Below are positions 30,939-40,309 of a stretch of 56,574 nucleotides of DNA, piece after piece. Source of the DNA: a virus. The translations under genes were made by a program, and so were the position numbers. Under the pieces are notes generated by a model. The model saw only the letters and a program-made list of their open reading frames with translations, was not told the origin of the DNA and did not search any database. Positions within the stretch are counted from its first letter, which is position 1. Every line of letters starts with the position of its first letter. The stretch lies in IMG/VR virus record IMGVR_UViG_3300042731_005216, positions 1 through 56,574 of that record; one strand, 5' to 3'.

Positions 30939-31904
30939 CTAGGAAATGACGCCCGACATAAAGGCCCCGCACTCTGCAGCGACGACCTTTTGGTCATAGG
31001 CCATCTCGCCCTCAACCCGGTCGGATTTGAGGTGCTCCATCCTGAAGCGTAGCATGCGCCCACCGGCTGCATTGGAGCCGAAAAGGCCCGTCCAGGCGAA
31101 CGTGTAGCCGCCAGACGGGAGCATGAGGCTCGGTCGGGGAGCCGCGTACACCAACAGCACGTTCTTGCCGAAGATGAATTGCAGGTTCTCTGCCGCGCCT
31201 TCGTTGGCCGTGTTTTGCACCGCACCACCGATGACCACCTTGTCGACCCCTAGCACACCCGCGAGCAGGTCGACGGTCACGATGGCCCGCTGAGTGTACT
31301 TGATGCGGTCGAGGAAGTCGGGGTGGTCCTGCAGGACGTTCCAAACCTCTTCGCCCATGCACACCACATTGGCCCTGAAACCTGTCTTCTGCTTCGTGGC
31401 GATCAGCTCCGCTCGCATGTCTTCGATTGGAGTCGACCCCGAGGCGTCCCACAAGGTGGAAGGGGTGACGTCGGTCCCGGTAGAAGAGCCCGTCCACACG
31501 CCCGTCGTGAAGTACTTTGCAGCCCAGTCAAGCTCCTTCCGAAGCATGAGGTCGCGAGTCACGAACTCGGTGGCGTCGCGGTCAAGGTTGATGACAGGGT
31601 CCGCGTTGGCCCGAATCTGGTCGTCTACGTCCTTGTGGAACGCCCGAACCGGGCAGTAGTAGGTCGGCGTATTGTCGACCGTGAAGCCGCTCCCGGCTGA
31701 CTCGGACGATGGAGCACGGACCTGTGCGTCGGTCCGAAACCATGCGTCCTTGTCATACACGTAGTACCTGTCGCTCTGTTTCTGGACGGGTACCATCGGG
31801 AACACCTGGTCAGCGATGAATTCTCGCTGGTCCTGCAAGAACGCGATGCTGATACTCGTCAGCGGCGCGTTTACATGGATGTCTGATGCGGTTGGCTGAG
31901 GCAT
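30939..31904 (-). CDS. Major capsid protein, 321 aa
   Basis: The product begins MPQPTASDIHVNAPLTSISIAF, then QREFIADQVFPMVPVQKQSDRYYVYDKDAWFR, a pattern found in one group of HK97-fold major capsid proteins. The C-terminus (GRMLRFRMEHLKSDRVEGEMAYDQKVVAAECGAF) also fits. No delta domain is evident at the N-terminus, in agreement with a separate scaffold gene at 32441. It is flanked by hairpins on both sides, consistent with strong separate expression. AGGAG precedes the start. Confidence 0.87.
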   Translation of the reverse strand: MPQPTASDIHVNAPLTSISIAFLQDQREFIADQVFPMVPVQKQSDRYYVYDKDAWFRTDAQVRAPSSESAGSGFTVDNTPTYYCPVRAFHKDVDDQIRANADPVINLDRDATEFVTRDLMLRKELDWAAKYFTTGVWTGSSTGTDVTPSTLWDASGSTPIEDMRAELIATKQKTGFRANVVCMGEEVWNVLQDHPDFLDRIKYTQRAIVTVDLLAGVLGVDKVVIGGAVQNTANEGAAENLQFIFGKNVLLVYAAPRPSLMLPSGGYTFAWTGLFGSNAAGGRMLRFRMEHLKSDRVEGEMAYDQKVVAAECGAFMSGVIS

Positions 31905-31971
31905 TGCGTGCTCCTCTCAGTTCCTAGTTCTGTCCAAGGGCCCCCGAGGGCTCCCCAAGGGTTTCCCCAAA

Positions 31972-31987
31972 GGCTCCTGATGGAGCC
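31972..31987 (-). terminator. Short hairpin between decoration and capsid genes
   Basis: GGAGCC (31982-31987) pairs with GGCTCC (31972-31977) with loop ATCA, followed leftward by TTT. More G- and C-rich inverted segments extend to about 31935. It starts right after the stop codon of the gene ending at 31989. Confidence 0.5.
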
Positions 31988-31988
31988 G

Positions 31989-32363
31989 CTATGCTACGCG
32001 TCCAGGTTGCGTGAGCCAGACGGAGACCTTCTGCCCGGCTCCCGTCGCGGCGTTCAGCGCGCGGCCTGCGATGTAGTTCCCGCTGACCGCTGTGATGGCT
32101 TGCCCCGAGGCGTTTGGCGTGACGAGCGCACCAGCTGCGACGGCTGCGCCCGCAACGACCTTGGAAACAGATCCAAGGCCCCACACCGTGGCGGCTTGAT
32201 CGGCTGCCGGGTTGTTCTGCAACACCCCATCAATCGCGACGCCTGCCCCGGCCACAACGGCCTTGCCACTTGCATTGACCACGACGAAGAGGTGCTGGCT
32301 CGCTGACAGGTCTGCGCCGGCGACCATCCCCGGAAGCGTAGGTCCTACTTTTTCCCACGACAT
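31989..32363 (-). CDS. Capsid decoration/head fibre protein, DUF2190-like, 124 aa
   Basis: The sequence is rich in Ala, Val and Gly in short strands (FVVVNASGKAVVAGAGVAIDGVLQNNPAADQAATVWGLG) with a VWLTQPGRVA end, as in DUF2190 or lambda gpD-like decoration proteins. It directly precedes the capsid gene. Its opening MSWEKVG resembles MSWENRVG of the protein encoded at 36620-37039, though the rest differs. It probably stabilises the expanded head. Confidence 0.65.
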   Translation of the reverse strand: MSWEKVGPTLPGMVAGADLSASQHLFVVVNASGKAVVAGAGVAIDGVLQNNPAADQAATVWGLGSVSKVVAGAAVAAGALVTPNASGQAITAVSGNYIAGRALNAATGAGQKVSVWLTQPGRVA

Positions 32364-32440
32364 AGAAAGGCTCCTTTGAGGCTAAAAGAAAGGTCCCGAC
32401 GCGCTCACGCGTCCTGGGGTTCGAAGCTCGTCGAGCTGCG

Positions 32441-33298
32441 CTACGCTCCGCGGTTGCCGAGCTGCGCGGGGTTGTCTCCCAAGTACTCCTGGTACAGGTC
32501 AGGACGTTGCTGCATGATGGTGTCCAGTGCCTTGGCTTCGCTTAGCTCGCCAGCGGACTTCTGCACCAGCTCCTTTGCGAGGCCTTGCATCTTGTCCCAA
32601 GCACTTCCGCCCTGAGACTGGCCGCGCGAGCCCGCAGATCCCAGGAGAGCGGACTTCTTGACGACCTGGGCTGTTTCGGCCCATTGCTTTTCTAGCGACT
32701 CGCCGAATTCTTTGGACACTGAATGGGCCTGCATAAGCATGTCTGCCATCTGCTCTGCCGTCATGCCTGGAACGTGGGCGAACTCGCGCTCGCACTTGGC
32801 CACGTAGTCCTTGCGGAGCGCCGACTTGCGCACTGCCTCCAATTCAGCTTCGACCTTGTCGGCCCGCTCATTGGCCTTGTCGATTGCGGTCTGCTGAGCC
32901 TTCCAAACCGCCTCCATCTCGGGCGGCATGCCGGCCGGCTTCGTCGACCTATCGGGTTCGCTCTTCTTCACTGGTTCGGCCTTCTTCGGGGCATCGTACC
33001 CCGCGGCCTTCGCGACCTCGGCGAAAGCCTCCTTGGTCACCTTGTCCTTGAACCCGTGCTGCAGCCTGTATTGGGCGACCGCGACTTGCACCGCGTCGTC
33101 CTCAAGACCAGCTGTTTTCAAGGTCTGCACGAGGGTCTTCTCTCCCTCGGCCTCGGTAGCCAGAACTGTCTGCATGACTTCGTTGAAATCCATGTCCATC
33201 CCCTTGGTGACGGCAAAGCGGCGAGCGTTCGCGCCGCGTCTGACGAGGCTGAGCTCGGCCGTATACAACGATCCCAGCATGGTTACGGTTTGAGGCAT
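32441..33298 (-). CDS. Scaffold-like protein, 285 aa
   Basis: The N-terminus (YTAELSLVRRGANARRFAVTKG, about 12-33) resembles the segment that follows prohead protease domains, and the rest is a charged helical and coiled-coil region (AIDKANERADKVEAELEAVRKS) with a polar tail. A long coiled coil between protease and capsid genes is the usual form of a phage scaffold, removed by the protease during head maturation. No catalytic residues are visible in it. Confidence 0.65.
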   Translation of the reverse strand: MPQTVTMLGSLYTAELSLVRRGANARRFAVTKGMDMDFNEVMQTVLATEAEGEKTLVQTLKTAGLEDDAVQVAVAQYRLQHGFKDKVTKEAFAEVAKAAGYDAPKKAEPVKKSEPDRSTKPAGMPPEMEAVWKAQQTAIDKANERADKVEAELEAVRKSALRKDYVAKCEREFAHVPGMTAEQMADMLMQAHSVSKEFGESLEKQWAETAQVVKKSALLGSAGSRGQSQGGSAWDKMQGLAKELVQKSAGELSEAKALDTIMQQRPDLYQEYLGDNPAQLGNRGA

Positions 33299-33322
33299 AC
33301 GGTCCTCGTTTCACCGGGTTGA

Positions 33323-35644
33323 CTACGCGGAGGGCTCCAGATCAATGAACTCGACGTCTGGCATTGCGTCGGTAGAGACCTTGGTTTTGAACGAGAACCC
33401 GCCGACGCTGAACGCGCCAAGCTCTCCCCGTTTGTACTGCTCCCAAAGCTCATCGCTCAACCTGACGCCAGCCACCCATGAGCCCGAGTGAATGAAGTCG
33501 TCGCCGAAGGCTCTGCGAAAGACGCGGTGCGGAAGGTTCTCTAACGCAGCTTCCCTGTCCTTCTGAGATGGGTAGACCTCTACCCAGCTCTCTACAAGGA
33601 CTGCGTCGGCCTTCGTACTGTGTCCTCGGCCTATGACGCGCGACTTGGCCACAAACTCGTGGGCGCTGTCTTCAATCGTTGCCGGCGGGACCCACTCGTT
33701 CTGCAGGTCAACGGAGTAGGGGTCGAGAACGACACCATACACGATCTGCTTAGCAGGAGCCGCTTTCACTACCCGGCAACAAATTGACGGGTCCATCCGC
33801 AGCTCGCTTGTGGGCTCAGCGAGGGTCGTCCCGGACGTGCCTTGACTCGGCCGGCTCTTGGGACGGGTTTCCATTCTAGCCTTAATCGAATCAAACGGGA
33901 TGTCAAGGCTTTTCGCCACGGCACGAAGCTTTCGCGTCACCTCGCCACTGTGTCCAAATCGGCGCACGGCTGAAGGGTGGGGAACCATGATAGACGCACG
34001 GTCGCCAAGCACGTCCTTGGCAACCTTGCCTAGTGCGAGGACTTTGGCCTGTGGAAAGCGTGCGAGCGACCTATCCAACCATGGCTCCCAGAGCTCCGCA
34101 ATCGCCTGCTGGCTCGTTTCAACGGGTCGGGCGAAGCCGATGCCCACGTCTTTGCGAGTTAGGCCAAGGGGAGCCAAATAGAGCTTCTCGAAAATCTCAC
34201 TATCAGGCCCTATCAGCGGCGCTCGGCGAGCGGCCTCAAGCCCACTCGGGGCCGAACCGACAAAGACGAGTTTCGCGTCCTCGGGGCCTTCAAACGGGAT
34301 TGCGTTGACGGCCTTGCAGACCTCGTCGGCGTACACACGCTTGACCGCGATGGTGTCCCCGTCGTCGGCGACGGCCGCAGTCGAAAAACCTACCACGCAG
34401 CCGTTCACCACGTCGACCACGTCGCCAGGCATGACCTCGATTGCGGCCTTCTCGACGGTCATCGTGGTACCGTCCATGAGCGAGATTTCGAGCTTGTCTG
34501 CGTGGACGTCCCTCACCTCCCATACTTCGGCGGGCAGGCCGGGCAGCTCCTCCCCCTTGACGGTCATCTCGACGGCCTCGGGCAACGGCATCGTGTCCCG
34601 AAGCTCTAGCTCGCGCTGCAAGGCCTCGCTGCGCTGCATCGCCGAGGTGATATAGCTCGCGGGAGGCATCAGGCCAGGGGTGACCTCGGGCACTCCGAGT
34701 AGCGCAACCAACTCCTCCACGGTGAGCGACGTGAGCACGGTCCCGTCCGGCATCGTCAGCTCGTGAGTGTGCATTGCGGCGAACGTCGTGGTGTCCCACA
34801 TCAAGCCGTGAGCGTGCTGCCCGTCGAGCGCCGTCTCAAGCTCCCTACCGCTTGGTAGGTAGACGTGGTGTGCGTGCTTACCATCGGTCTTCGTTTTACC
34901 GTCAACAAGCTCGTGGGCGTGCATCCCGTCCTCGGCCGTGTAGACGAGCAACCCCTCCCCGGGGAGTACGAAGGCGTGACCGTGCGCGCCGTCTAGGCCT
35001 GTCTGGCCTGCGTGCCTGTTCAGCGCGTGAGCGTGCGCCCCTCCCTCGGAGCAGCCGCACAGGAAGCCCTTCTTGGTCTTGTCCTTGTAGCCCTTTTTGG
35101 CTTCGTTCTGACACGCCTTTGCTAGGTCGCCCGGTGTCGCAAGGCTGCGCTTGCGCATCTCGTCGACCATCTCGGAGCCGCGCGCTAGAACGGGCTTGAC
35201 GTCGGTCCCTTGTCGCTTCGCAGCAGCGAAGGCCTTGTTGAGCTTGTAGAGCGCAGACTTCAGCTCTCCGTTGGACATGCCGGCACAGGAGCCCTTCTCG
35301 ACCCACGCTTTCTCGATGGCCGACAGTCGACGGTTCGCATTGGCACGACCTCCCGACGACGGCAACGCGGCTTGATGGATTACCGAGTACATCCATCCGG
35401 GGAGCATCTTGCGAGCCTGCGCCAAAGCCGCTTCGAGGTACTCGCGCGTCTTCTTCTTGGTCTTCTTGGGAGCGGCCTTCTGAGCCCGCGTCGGGATCGG
35501 CTTGCCTTCCCGCTGACACGCTCGCTCAAGAATGTCTCGTGCGATTGCAGCGGCCTGCTCAGGCGACTTTCCAGCTCGGATCTCAGTGCGAAGATTCTGA
35601 TCAAACGAGGTCAGGCTGCAAGCTTCGATGAGTGGCATGTCCAA
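33323..35644 (-). CDS. XkdF-type prohead protease fused to HxH repeats and a UDG-like domain, 773 aa
   Basis: Four parts can be seen. Residues 1-195: basic helical region. Residues 203-295: six short repeats each with a His-x-His pair (AHAH, HGH, MHAHE, KHAHH, QHAHG, MHTHE). Residues about 457-580: a uracil-DNA-glycosylase-like domain, with KLVFVGSAPSGLEAARRAPL (motif 1-like) and MVPHPSAVRR (motif 2-like). Residues about 630-755: XkdF-like protease (VVLDPYSVDLQNEWV, RGELGAFSVGGFSF). It lies between MuF and scaffold genes, right for a prohead protease. Ordinary XkdF proteases are far shorter, so this is an unusual fusion. UDG activity is unproven. Confidence 0.75.
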   Translation of the reverse strand: MDMPLIEACSLTSFDQNLRTEIRAGKSPEQAAAIARDILERACQREGKPIPTRAQKAAPKKTKKKTREYLEAALAQARKMLPGWMYSVIHQAALPSSGGRANANRRLSAIEKAWVEKGSCAGMSNGELKSALYKLNKAFAAAKRQGTDVKPVLARGSEMVDEMRKRSLATPGDLAKACQNEAKKGYKDKTKKGFLCGCSEGGAHAHALNRHAGQTGLDGAHGHAFVLPGEGLLVYTAEDGMHAHELVDGKTKTDGKHAHHVYLPSGRELETALDGQHAHGLMWDTTTFAAMHTHELTMPDGTVLTSLTVEELVALLGVPEVTPGLMPPASYITSAMQRSEALQRELELRDTMPLPEAVEMTVKGEELPGLPAEVWEVRDVHADKLEISLMDGTTMTVEKAAIEVMPGDVVDVVNGCVVGFSTAAVADDGDTIAVKRVYADEVCKAVNAIPFEGPEDAKLVFVGSAPSGLEAARRAPLIGPDSEIFEKLYLAPLGLTRKDVGIGFARPVETSQQAIAELWEPWLDRSLARFPQAKVLALGKVAKDVLGDRASIMVPHPSAVRRFGHSGEVTRKLRAVAKSLDIPFDSIKARMETRPKSRPSQGTSGTTLAEPTSELRMDPSICCRVVKAAPAKQIVYGVVLDPYSVDLQNEWVPPATIEDSAHEFVAKSRVIGRGHSTKADAVLVESWVEVYPSQKDREAALENLPHRVFRRAFGDDFIHSGSWVAGVRLSDELWEQYKRGELGAFSVGGFSFKTKVSTDAMPDVEFIDLEPSA

Positions 35645-35648
35645 TCTC

Positions 35649-36620
35649 CTACGGGAATCGCAGCGTCATGGTCGAGCGACAGTTTGGGTGGGCGGGCGGC
35701 CGCATAACGTCGCCCACGATATTGCTCACAAACGGCTGATCTATTGGGACCGCTTCACCGTCGAGCTCCTCGCAGATTTCGCTCGTGCGGTCGTCCATCA
35801 TGGCCTGCCAAACCTTCTCCGTTCCTGGAGGCATGAAGCCCCCTTCCTTGGCCAACTGCCACGAGTCCTCAAGGCCCTTGGTGTGCGCGTCAACGGTCTC
35901 GGTTCGGGCGATGGTTTGCGCACGGCGGGTCAGGAGCTGTTGAGCGAAGTCCTTTGCATTGGCCTTCGCCTGCGCTTCAGGGATCCCACGCGCAATGGCG
36001 AGGTCGCGCCTTGCGACTACCCATCCAGCCTGCGTCTCGGTGAGCCCGACGACGGCCTCGATCTCCTCGATTATGGCCTCGGGTCGGACCCCACGCTCGA
36101 AGTTTCGCGCGAGCAAGGCGCGCAGCTTGTTGCGCTGACCATCGCTGATGTCCTTGATAAGGCTCAGAGATTTGCTATTGACCCATTTGATAGAGTGAGG
36201 GTTGATGGGAACGACGATATCGACGGCCAACTCGGCTTTCGTCACCTTGAACTTCATTGGAAAGCCGTAGTGCCGCGCTGTGTATTGCCCAGAATCTTCG
36301 ATAGTGGCTATGTAGGCTCGCTCGACACTGGCCATCAGGCGGGTCCAAAGCACGACCGACTCGGGGTCCGCCTCATTGAACCACGGCATGGCGTCCAAAA
36401 TAGCCTCGATGCTCGTCTGTCCCGAGGAGATGGCCTTCTTTAGCCCCTTCATCTCGTCGCTAGCGTACAGCGCCCGCATGGCCTTTAGGAAGGCGCGCGA
36501 AAACCGCGTCTCGTTGCGAGAGAGGATTGACGCAGCGGCCCGAATCTCAGGCGAGTCCGTCCTGTTGCCAGGAGGGCGACGCGGCTTGCGCTTCGCAGCT
36601 TTTTGGACCTTGATCAGCAT
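35649..36620 (-). CDS. MuF-like head morphogenesis protein (SPP1 gp7-like), 323 aa
   Basis: The C-terminal third has RARTIARTETVDAHTKG-like (AQTIARTETVDAHTKG near 235-250), MMDDRTSEICEELDGEAV and PPAHPNCRSTMTLRFP, the hallmark of the phage Mu protein F family. It acts in head assembly with portal and may be injected with DNA. The N-terminus is basic and helical. It adjoins the portal cluster and the protease gene. Start at 36620 shares one base with the next gene's stop. Confidence 0.87.
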   Translation of the reverse strand: MLIKVQKAAKRKPRRPPGNRTDSPEIRAAASILSRNETRFSRAFLKAMRALYASDEMKGLKKAISSGQTSIEAILDAMPWFNEADPESVVLWTRLMASVERAYIATIEDSGQYTARHYGFPMKFKVTKAELAVDIVVPINPHSIKWVNSKSLSLIKDISDGQRNKLRALLARNFERGVRPEAIIEEIEAVVGLTETQAGWVVARRDLAIARGIPEAQAKANAKDFAQQLLTRRAQTIARTETVDAHTKGLEDSWQLAKEGGFMPPGTEKVWQAMMDDRTSEICEELDGEAVPIDQPFVSNIVGDVMRPPAHPNCRSTMTLRFP

Positions 36621-37039
36621 CAGCGGCTCTTGCGGCCCTCGCCGTACGCGTAGATGGTCATGGTGTCGGTGGTCCCCGCCGTCGAGTCGACAACCGGCCG
36701 TATCCCCTTGAGCCCGGTCACATTGACGTTAGGGTCTATCCATTGCTCCTCGCCCAGCACCCAGGCGCGCGACTTCTCGCCCTTTGCCTGGTCGATATTC
36801 GGTGGAGAGCTTGTGTCGGGATTGACGGGGAGGCGATGCCATGCGGTCCCGTCCAAGGTGCCCTCGTACCACCATTCGACCGACGTTGCAGCGACCCGGA
36901 CATGGGTAAACGCAAAGGACACGAAGTCGAGGTCCTGGACGTCCATATCATCGCCTATAGCGGGGCTGTCTTGCGCGATTATCGCAGCGTCCATCACCTG
37001 GCCTGCTCCCGCGCGTCCGACTCTGTTTTCCCAAGACAT
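36620..37039 (-). CDS. Putative structural beta-sandwich protein, 139 aa
   Basis: Strand-rich sequence with SFAFTHVRVAATSVEWWYEGTLDGTAWHRLPV, a pattern like discoidin or phage decoration domains that often appear between portal and MuF genes. MSWENRVG at the start resembles the DUF2190-like gene start at 32363. No catalytic residue. A 68-base gap to the portal stop contains no gene. Confidence 0.55.
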   Translation of the reverse strand: MSWENRVGRAGAGQVMDAAIIAQDSPAIGDDMDVQDLDFVSFAFTHVRVAATSVEWWYEGTLDGTAWHRLPVNPDTSSPPNIDQAKGEKSRAWVLGEEQWIDPNVNVTGLKGIRPVVDSTAGTTDTMTIYAYGEGRKSR

Positions 37040-37107
37040 TGTCGTCCTCCTAAAGCTTGAATGAGCTACTCAATGGTCACCTTGTCGAAGCCCGCGTTGC
37101 TCGTTGT

Positions 37108-38826
37108 TTAGCCTTCAACTCCTCGCTCATCACCGGGCTCAGTATCGTCGTCTACGTCGTCCTCGTCCCCGTCGTCCTCGTCCCCGTCGTCCTCGTCCTC
37201 GTCTTCATCGGAATCACGTTCGTCCCTAGCGTCAGGCTCTCCAGTAGCGGGTTCTCCGGGCGGCTTCGCTTGAGGTTCAGGAGCCTGCTCTTGCGGTAGG
37301 AAGCGTTGAGCATCAGCCTCCTCAACAGCCAATGCCGAAGCGAGGAGGGCAATGGCAGCCGGTCTATCGACCTGTCCGCTTTTGAGAGCAGCCGCAACCG
37401 TGAGTACTGTAGCGACCTGGTCACGGCTGAGTAGGCCATGGTCGCCTGCAAGCGATCCAGAACCAGGTAACGCAGCGGGATCGCCTTCGGGGAAGGGAAG
37501 CGCATCTTGATCCTCTGGGGGCTGAGGCAGGCTTGCCATCTCAAGCAGCTTGCGCTCAAGGGGTTTGCTCGGAGTGAGATTGCCACTGGCTGCGAGGGCT
37601 TGAACGTATTTGGCCACGAGGTCGAGATCAGGCCCCTCGATATCTCCATGGACGAGATACGGATCCAGCTCCACAGGCTTGCCATTGAGAGCTTGGCGTC
37701 TCCGTATCGCGAAGCGATTGAAGACGGACGCTATGACGTCCATGATGGTGCCTAGCGACGTCCCGAAGAGGTCAGTCATGTTCGAGGACAGCGCGAGGCT
37801 TCCAACCTTGTCCATGCCCATGACCAGGAATTGAGCTAGGAACAGCATCAGCATTCGCGTCTCGTAGCGCTTCACGATGCTGTTGGTGTCTATCATGCGA
37901 CGGCCGCCCGTGGTCATCAGCTTGAACTTGAACTGCGACGGCTTCCCCTCGGCTGTCATCTCAGACGGGACGAGTCCTCCCCAGCGTTCGTCCACGCGCA
38001 CCTGAGTGACGAAGCGCTCGAGGTATTGGCGCACAGCCACGTCGCCCGGCCGCGCGTCAGTCAGCAACAGCTCTGGCGGGACCTCCATGATAGGCATGCC
38101 TGTCAAGTCGCGCTCGATGCCTGTTGCCTCGAACTGCTGAATCCGCTTGAGGTAGTGGTAGGGTATGACAGCGGGCCGCAGCAGGGACTTGCCCTCGGGG
38201 TTGCCCTTGAAGACCTTGGTGCGGAATAGCAAGGCCTTCTCCATCGGGATGAAGATGTTTCCTTTGTTGAACGCCGAGGGGTCGTTCTGCGTCCAACCTA
38301 GCAGCCCTCCCTCGGTATCGTACTCCCAGCGTTGCAGTGTCTCCTGGCCCCGAATCTCAAACTTGCGCCAACCCCACTTTCCATCGTTGTATTGGCTGTT
38401 GGTGGTGGGGTCGTCCGTTTCGCCTTTGCGCAGCTTGTAGACGATCTCGAAGGGCGCGAACCCCGCCCAGAGCATTGACAGAGCCTCCGAGATGAAGTCC
38501 TCGAAAGTATGGCTCATGTCCTCCAACGCGCCCTCTGTCTCCTCGGCCTCGTCTTTGGCCGCGTCGGACTCATTAGCGGGCTCAACGCGCCATTCGACCT
38601 GGCGGATCAGCATCTCAATGACGTTCAACGCGGCCGCAATGATAGGTGAGTTGTCTATCATCTCGCGGTAGTAGCGAATCCCCTGCATCCCACGGAGCCG
38701 CGCAAGGAATTCTTCGTTGATATAGCCGCCAAACTGCTTCAGCCCCGTAGTGCCTAGAATGGCCTGCGGGTCCATCTCCTCGTCCGGCACGTCGAAGTTT
38801 ACGGTATTGTTGACATGAGCGACCAT
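37108..38826 (-). CDS. Portal protein, DUF935/Mu gp29-like, 572 aa
   Basis: Residues about 30-210 carry YREMIDNSPIIAAALNVIEMLIRQVEW and FISEALSMLWAGFAPFEIVYKLR, characteristic of the DUF935-type portal. ERFVTQVRVDERWGGLVPSEM and MLMLFLAQFLVMG follow. The portal is the dodecameric ring for DNA entry, where terminase and connector dock. The last 40 residues are an extreme Asp/Glu tail (DEDEDEDDGDEDDGDEDD) encoded by GTC/CTC-like triplets, reminiscent in codon pattern of the GTC repeats elsewhere. Stop and start are tightly spaced with the terminase gene. Confidence 0.88.
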   Translation of the reverse strand: MVAHVNNTVNFDVPDEEMDPQAILGTTGLKQFGGYINEEFLARLRGMQGIRYYREMIDNSPIIAAALNVIEMLIRQVEWRVEPANESDAAKDEAEETEGALEDMSHTFEDFISEALSMLWAGFAPFEIVYKLRKGETDDPTTNSQYNDGKWGWRKFEIRGQETLQRWEYDTEGGLLGWTQNDPSAFNKGNIFIPMEKALLFRTKVFKGNPEGKSLLRPAVIPYHYLKRIQQFEATGIERDLTGMPIMEVPPELLLTDARPGDVAVRQYLERFVTQVRVDERWGGLVPSEMTAEGKPSQFKFKLMTTGGRRMIDTNSIVKRYETRMLMLFLAQFLVMGMDKVGSLALSSNMTDLFGTSLGTIMDVIASVFNRFAIRRRQALNGKPVELDPYLVHGDIEGPDLDLVAKYVQALAASGNLTPSKPLERKLLEMASLPQPPEDQDALPFPEGDPAALPGSGSLAGDHGLLSRDQVATVLTVAAALKSGQVDRPAAIALLASALAVEEADAQRFLPQEQAPEPQAKPPGEPATGEPDARDERDSDEDEDEDDGDEDDGDEDDVDDDTEPGDERGVEG

Positions 38827-38827
38827 G

Positions 38828-40309
38828 TTACATGCTCCACGGGTTGGTCTGCGCGCCGACGTCGAGATTCAGCTGCAGCTTGGAGTAATCGGGGCGTCGC
38901 TTGTAGCGGCTCAGGGCCTGGGATAGCGTATCTACTTGGTCGTTGAATGCTGAGTTCGGGAAGGAAATCAGCTCGTCAACAAGGTCATCGGCCCACCGCT
39001 CGTCCGGGATGAGGACGTTGCCCGCCTCAATGAGAGGGGAGACTGAATGCAATCGAGCCTCCTTGGAGCCCTCGACTTGAACCGCTATGAGACCCGAGAT
39101 TTCAGCCTTGAGCGAGGAGATGACTGCGGGGCCGTTCGCCTTGTCCTCGACGAGGACGGCTGTGCATTGCGGGTAGCGGTCAGCCATCTTTCGGATTGTC
39201 GCGAGGGTCTTGGGGAAGTCCATTCGCTCGCGGTGCTGGTCGACCAGGTAGAAATCGGCTCCCTTGCGGCACCAGATTTGACCGCAGACGTAGCTGCCCT
39301 TCCGTGTTTCTTTGAACGTCAGGTCCCACGATTGTAGCCAGTTGTCGCATCCCTCGGGGAGGTGTCTATAGCGCCTCACCCAGCTACGCTGCACAATGCT
39401 CCCCTCTGGCGGGGCCGGGCGTTGCTGAAACAGCGCGTTCCAAAAGTAGCTGCCGTTGGCCTTGTTCTTTTCTAGAATCTCAAGCGGGAACTTGTCAGGC
39501 CATAGGGCCTCTCCCACGTCGCGAGGGTCGCGCGGGTCGCCATTCGGCTCGCAGACCGCTGGGAGCGAGATCACATGCCATTGATCTGAGGCCGGGTCCT
39601 CGGCCATCTGCTTCAACAGCCTGCCAGCCAGGTCGTCGTCGTGCCATCGGGTCAGCGTCACCAGGATGCAGGCGCGCTCGCCCTCAAGCCGGGTATAGAG
39701 CGTCGAGATGTACCAATCCCACACCTTGTCTCGCCACACCGTTGAGTAGGCATCGTCCTGGTTCTTGATGGGGTCATCAATGATGCCGAAGTCGGCCCCC
39801 ATACCCATGATCCCGCCCCCGACCCCAGCGCTACGGTACGAGCCGCGACGGCCCACGACCTCGAAAGTCGACGCGTTGCGCAACCACGTCCCCTGGGCCA
39901 CCGTCACCACGTTCTTGCTGTTCAGCGACGTACCCGGGAACACCTCCTGATAGGCCTCGGTATCCATGATGCGCTGAACGTCGCGGTTCATGCGAGATGC
40001 GAGGCTCGACGAGTACGAGGTGGCAATGATGCTGCAGTCGGGGTCCCGCCCGAGGAGGTAGGCGGGGAGGCAGCGCGAGACCAGCTCGCTCTTGCCGTGG
40101 CGGGGAGGCATGAAGACCATGAGCCGCTTGATAACGCGCTGGGCGAACTGGTCAAGCAGCTCGCATAGCAGCCGGTGATGCCAATTCGGCTGATAATGCG
40201 GTCGGGTGTAGACAGCGAAGTCGAGCATGCTGATCCGCGCGCGCGCCTTGACCTGTCGGTCCAGGAGCTCGTACAGCTCTCGAGTTTGCTCGAACGCCAC
40301 GCTACTCAT
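38828..40309 (-). CDS. Terminase large subunit (packaging ATPase-nuclease), 493 aa
   Basis: Walker A is PPRHGKS (residues 68-74) and Walker B is FGIIDDP (174-180). A motif III-like VTLTRWHDDDLAGRL follows near 226-240, and the C-terminal nuclease half has DLTFKETRKGSYVCGQI near 330, with Asp, and VLVEDKANGPAVI near 386, typical RNase H-fold acidic positions. It pumps DNA into the prohead and cuts the concatemer. It overlaps the small subunit gene by 3 codons. The packaging type (cos or pac) cannot be decided here. Confidence 0.9.
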   Translation of the reverse strand: MSSVAFEQTRELYELLDRQVKARARISMLDFAVYTRPHYQPNWHHRLLCELLDQFAQRVIKRLMVFMPPRHGKSELVSRCLPAYLLGRDPDCSIIATSYSSSLASRMNRDVQRIMDTEAYQEVFPGTSLNSKNVVTVAQGTWLRNASTFEVVGRRGSYRSAGVGGGIMGMGADFGIIDDPIKNQDDAYSTVWRDKVWDWYISTLYTRLEGERACILVTLTRWHDDDLAGRLLKQMAEDPASDQWHVISLPAVCEPNGDPRDPRDVGEALWPDKFPLEILEKNKANGSYFWNALFQQRPAPPEGSIVQRSWVRRYRHLPEGCDNWLQSWDLTFKETRKGSYVCGQIWCRKGADFYLVDQHRERMDFPKTLATIRKMADRYPQCTAVLVEDKANGPAVISSLKAEISGLIAVQVEGSKEARLHSVSPLIEAGNVLIPDERWADDLVDELISFPNSAFNDQVDTLSQALSRYKRRPDYSKLQLNLDVGAQTNPWSM

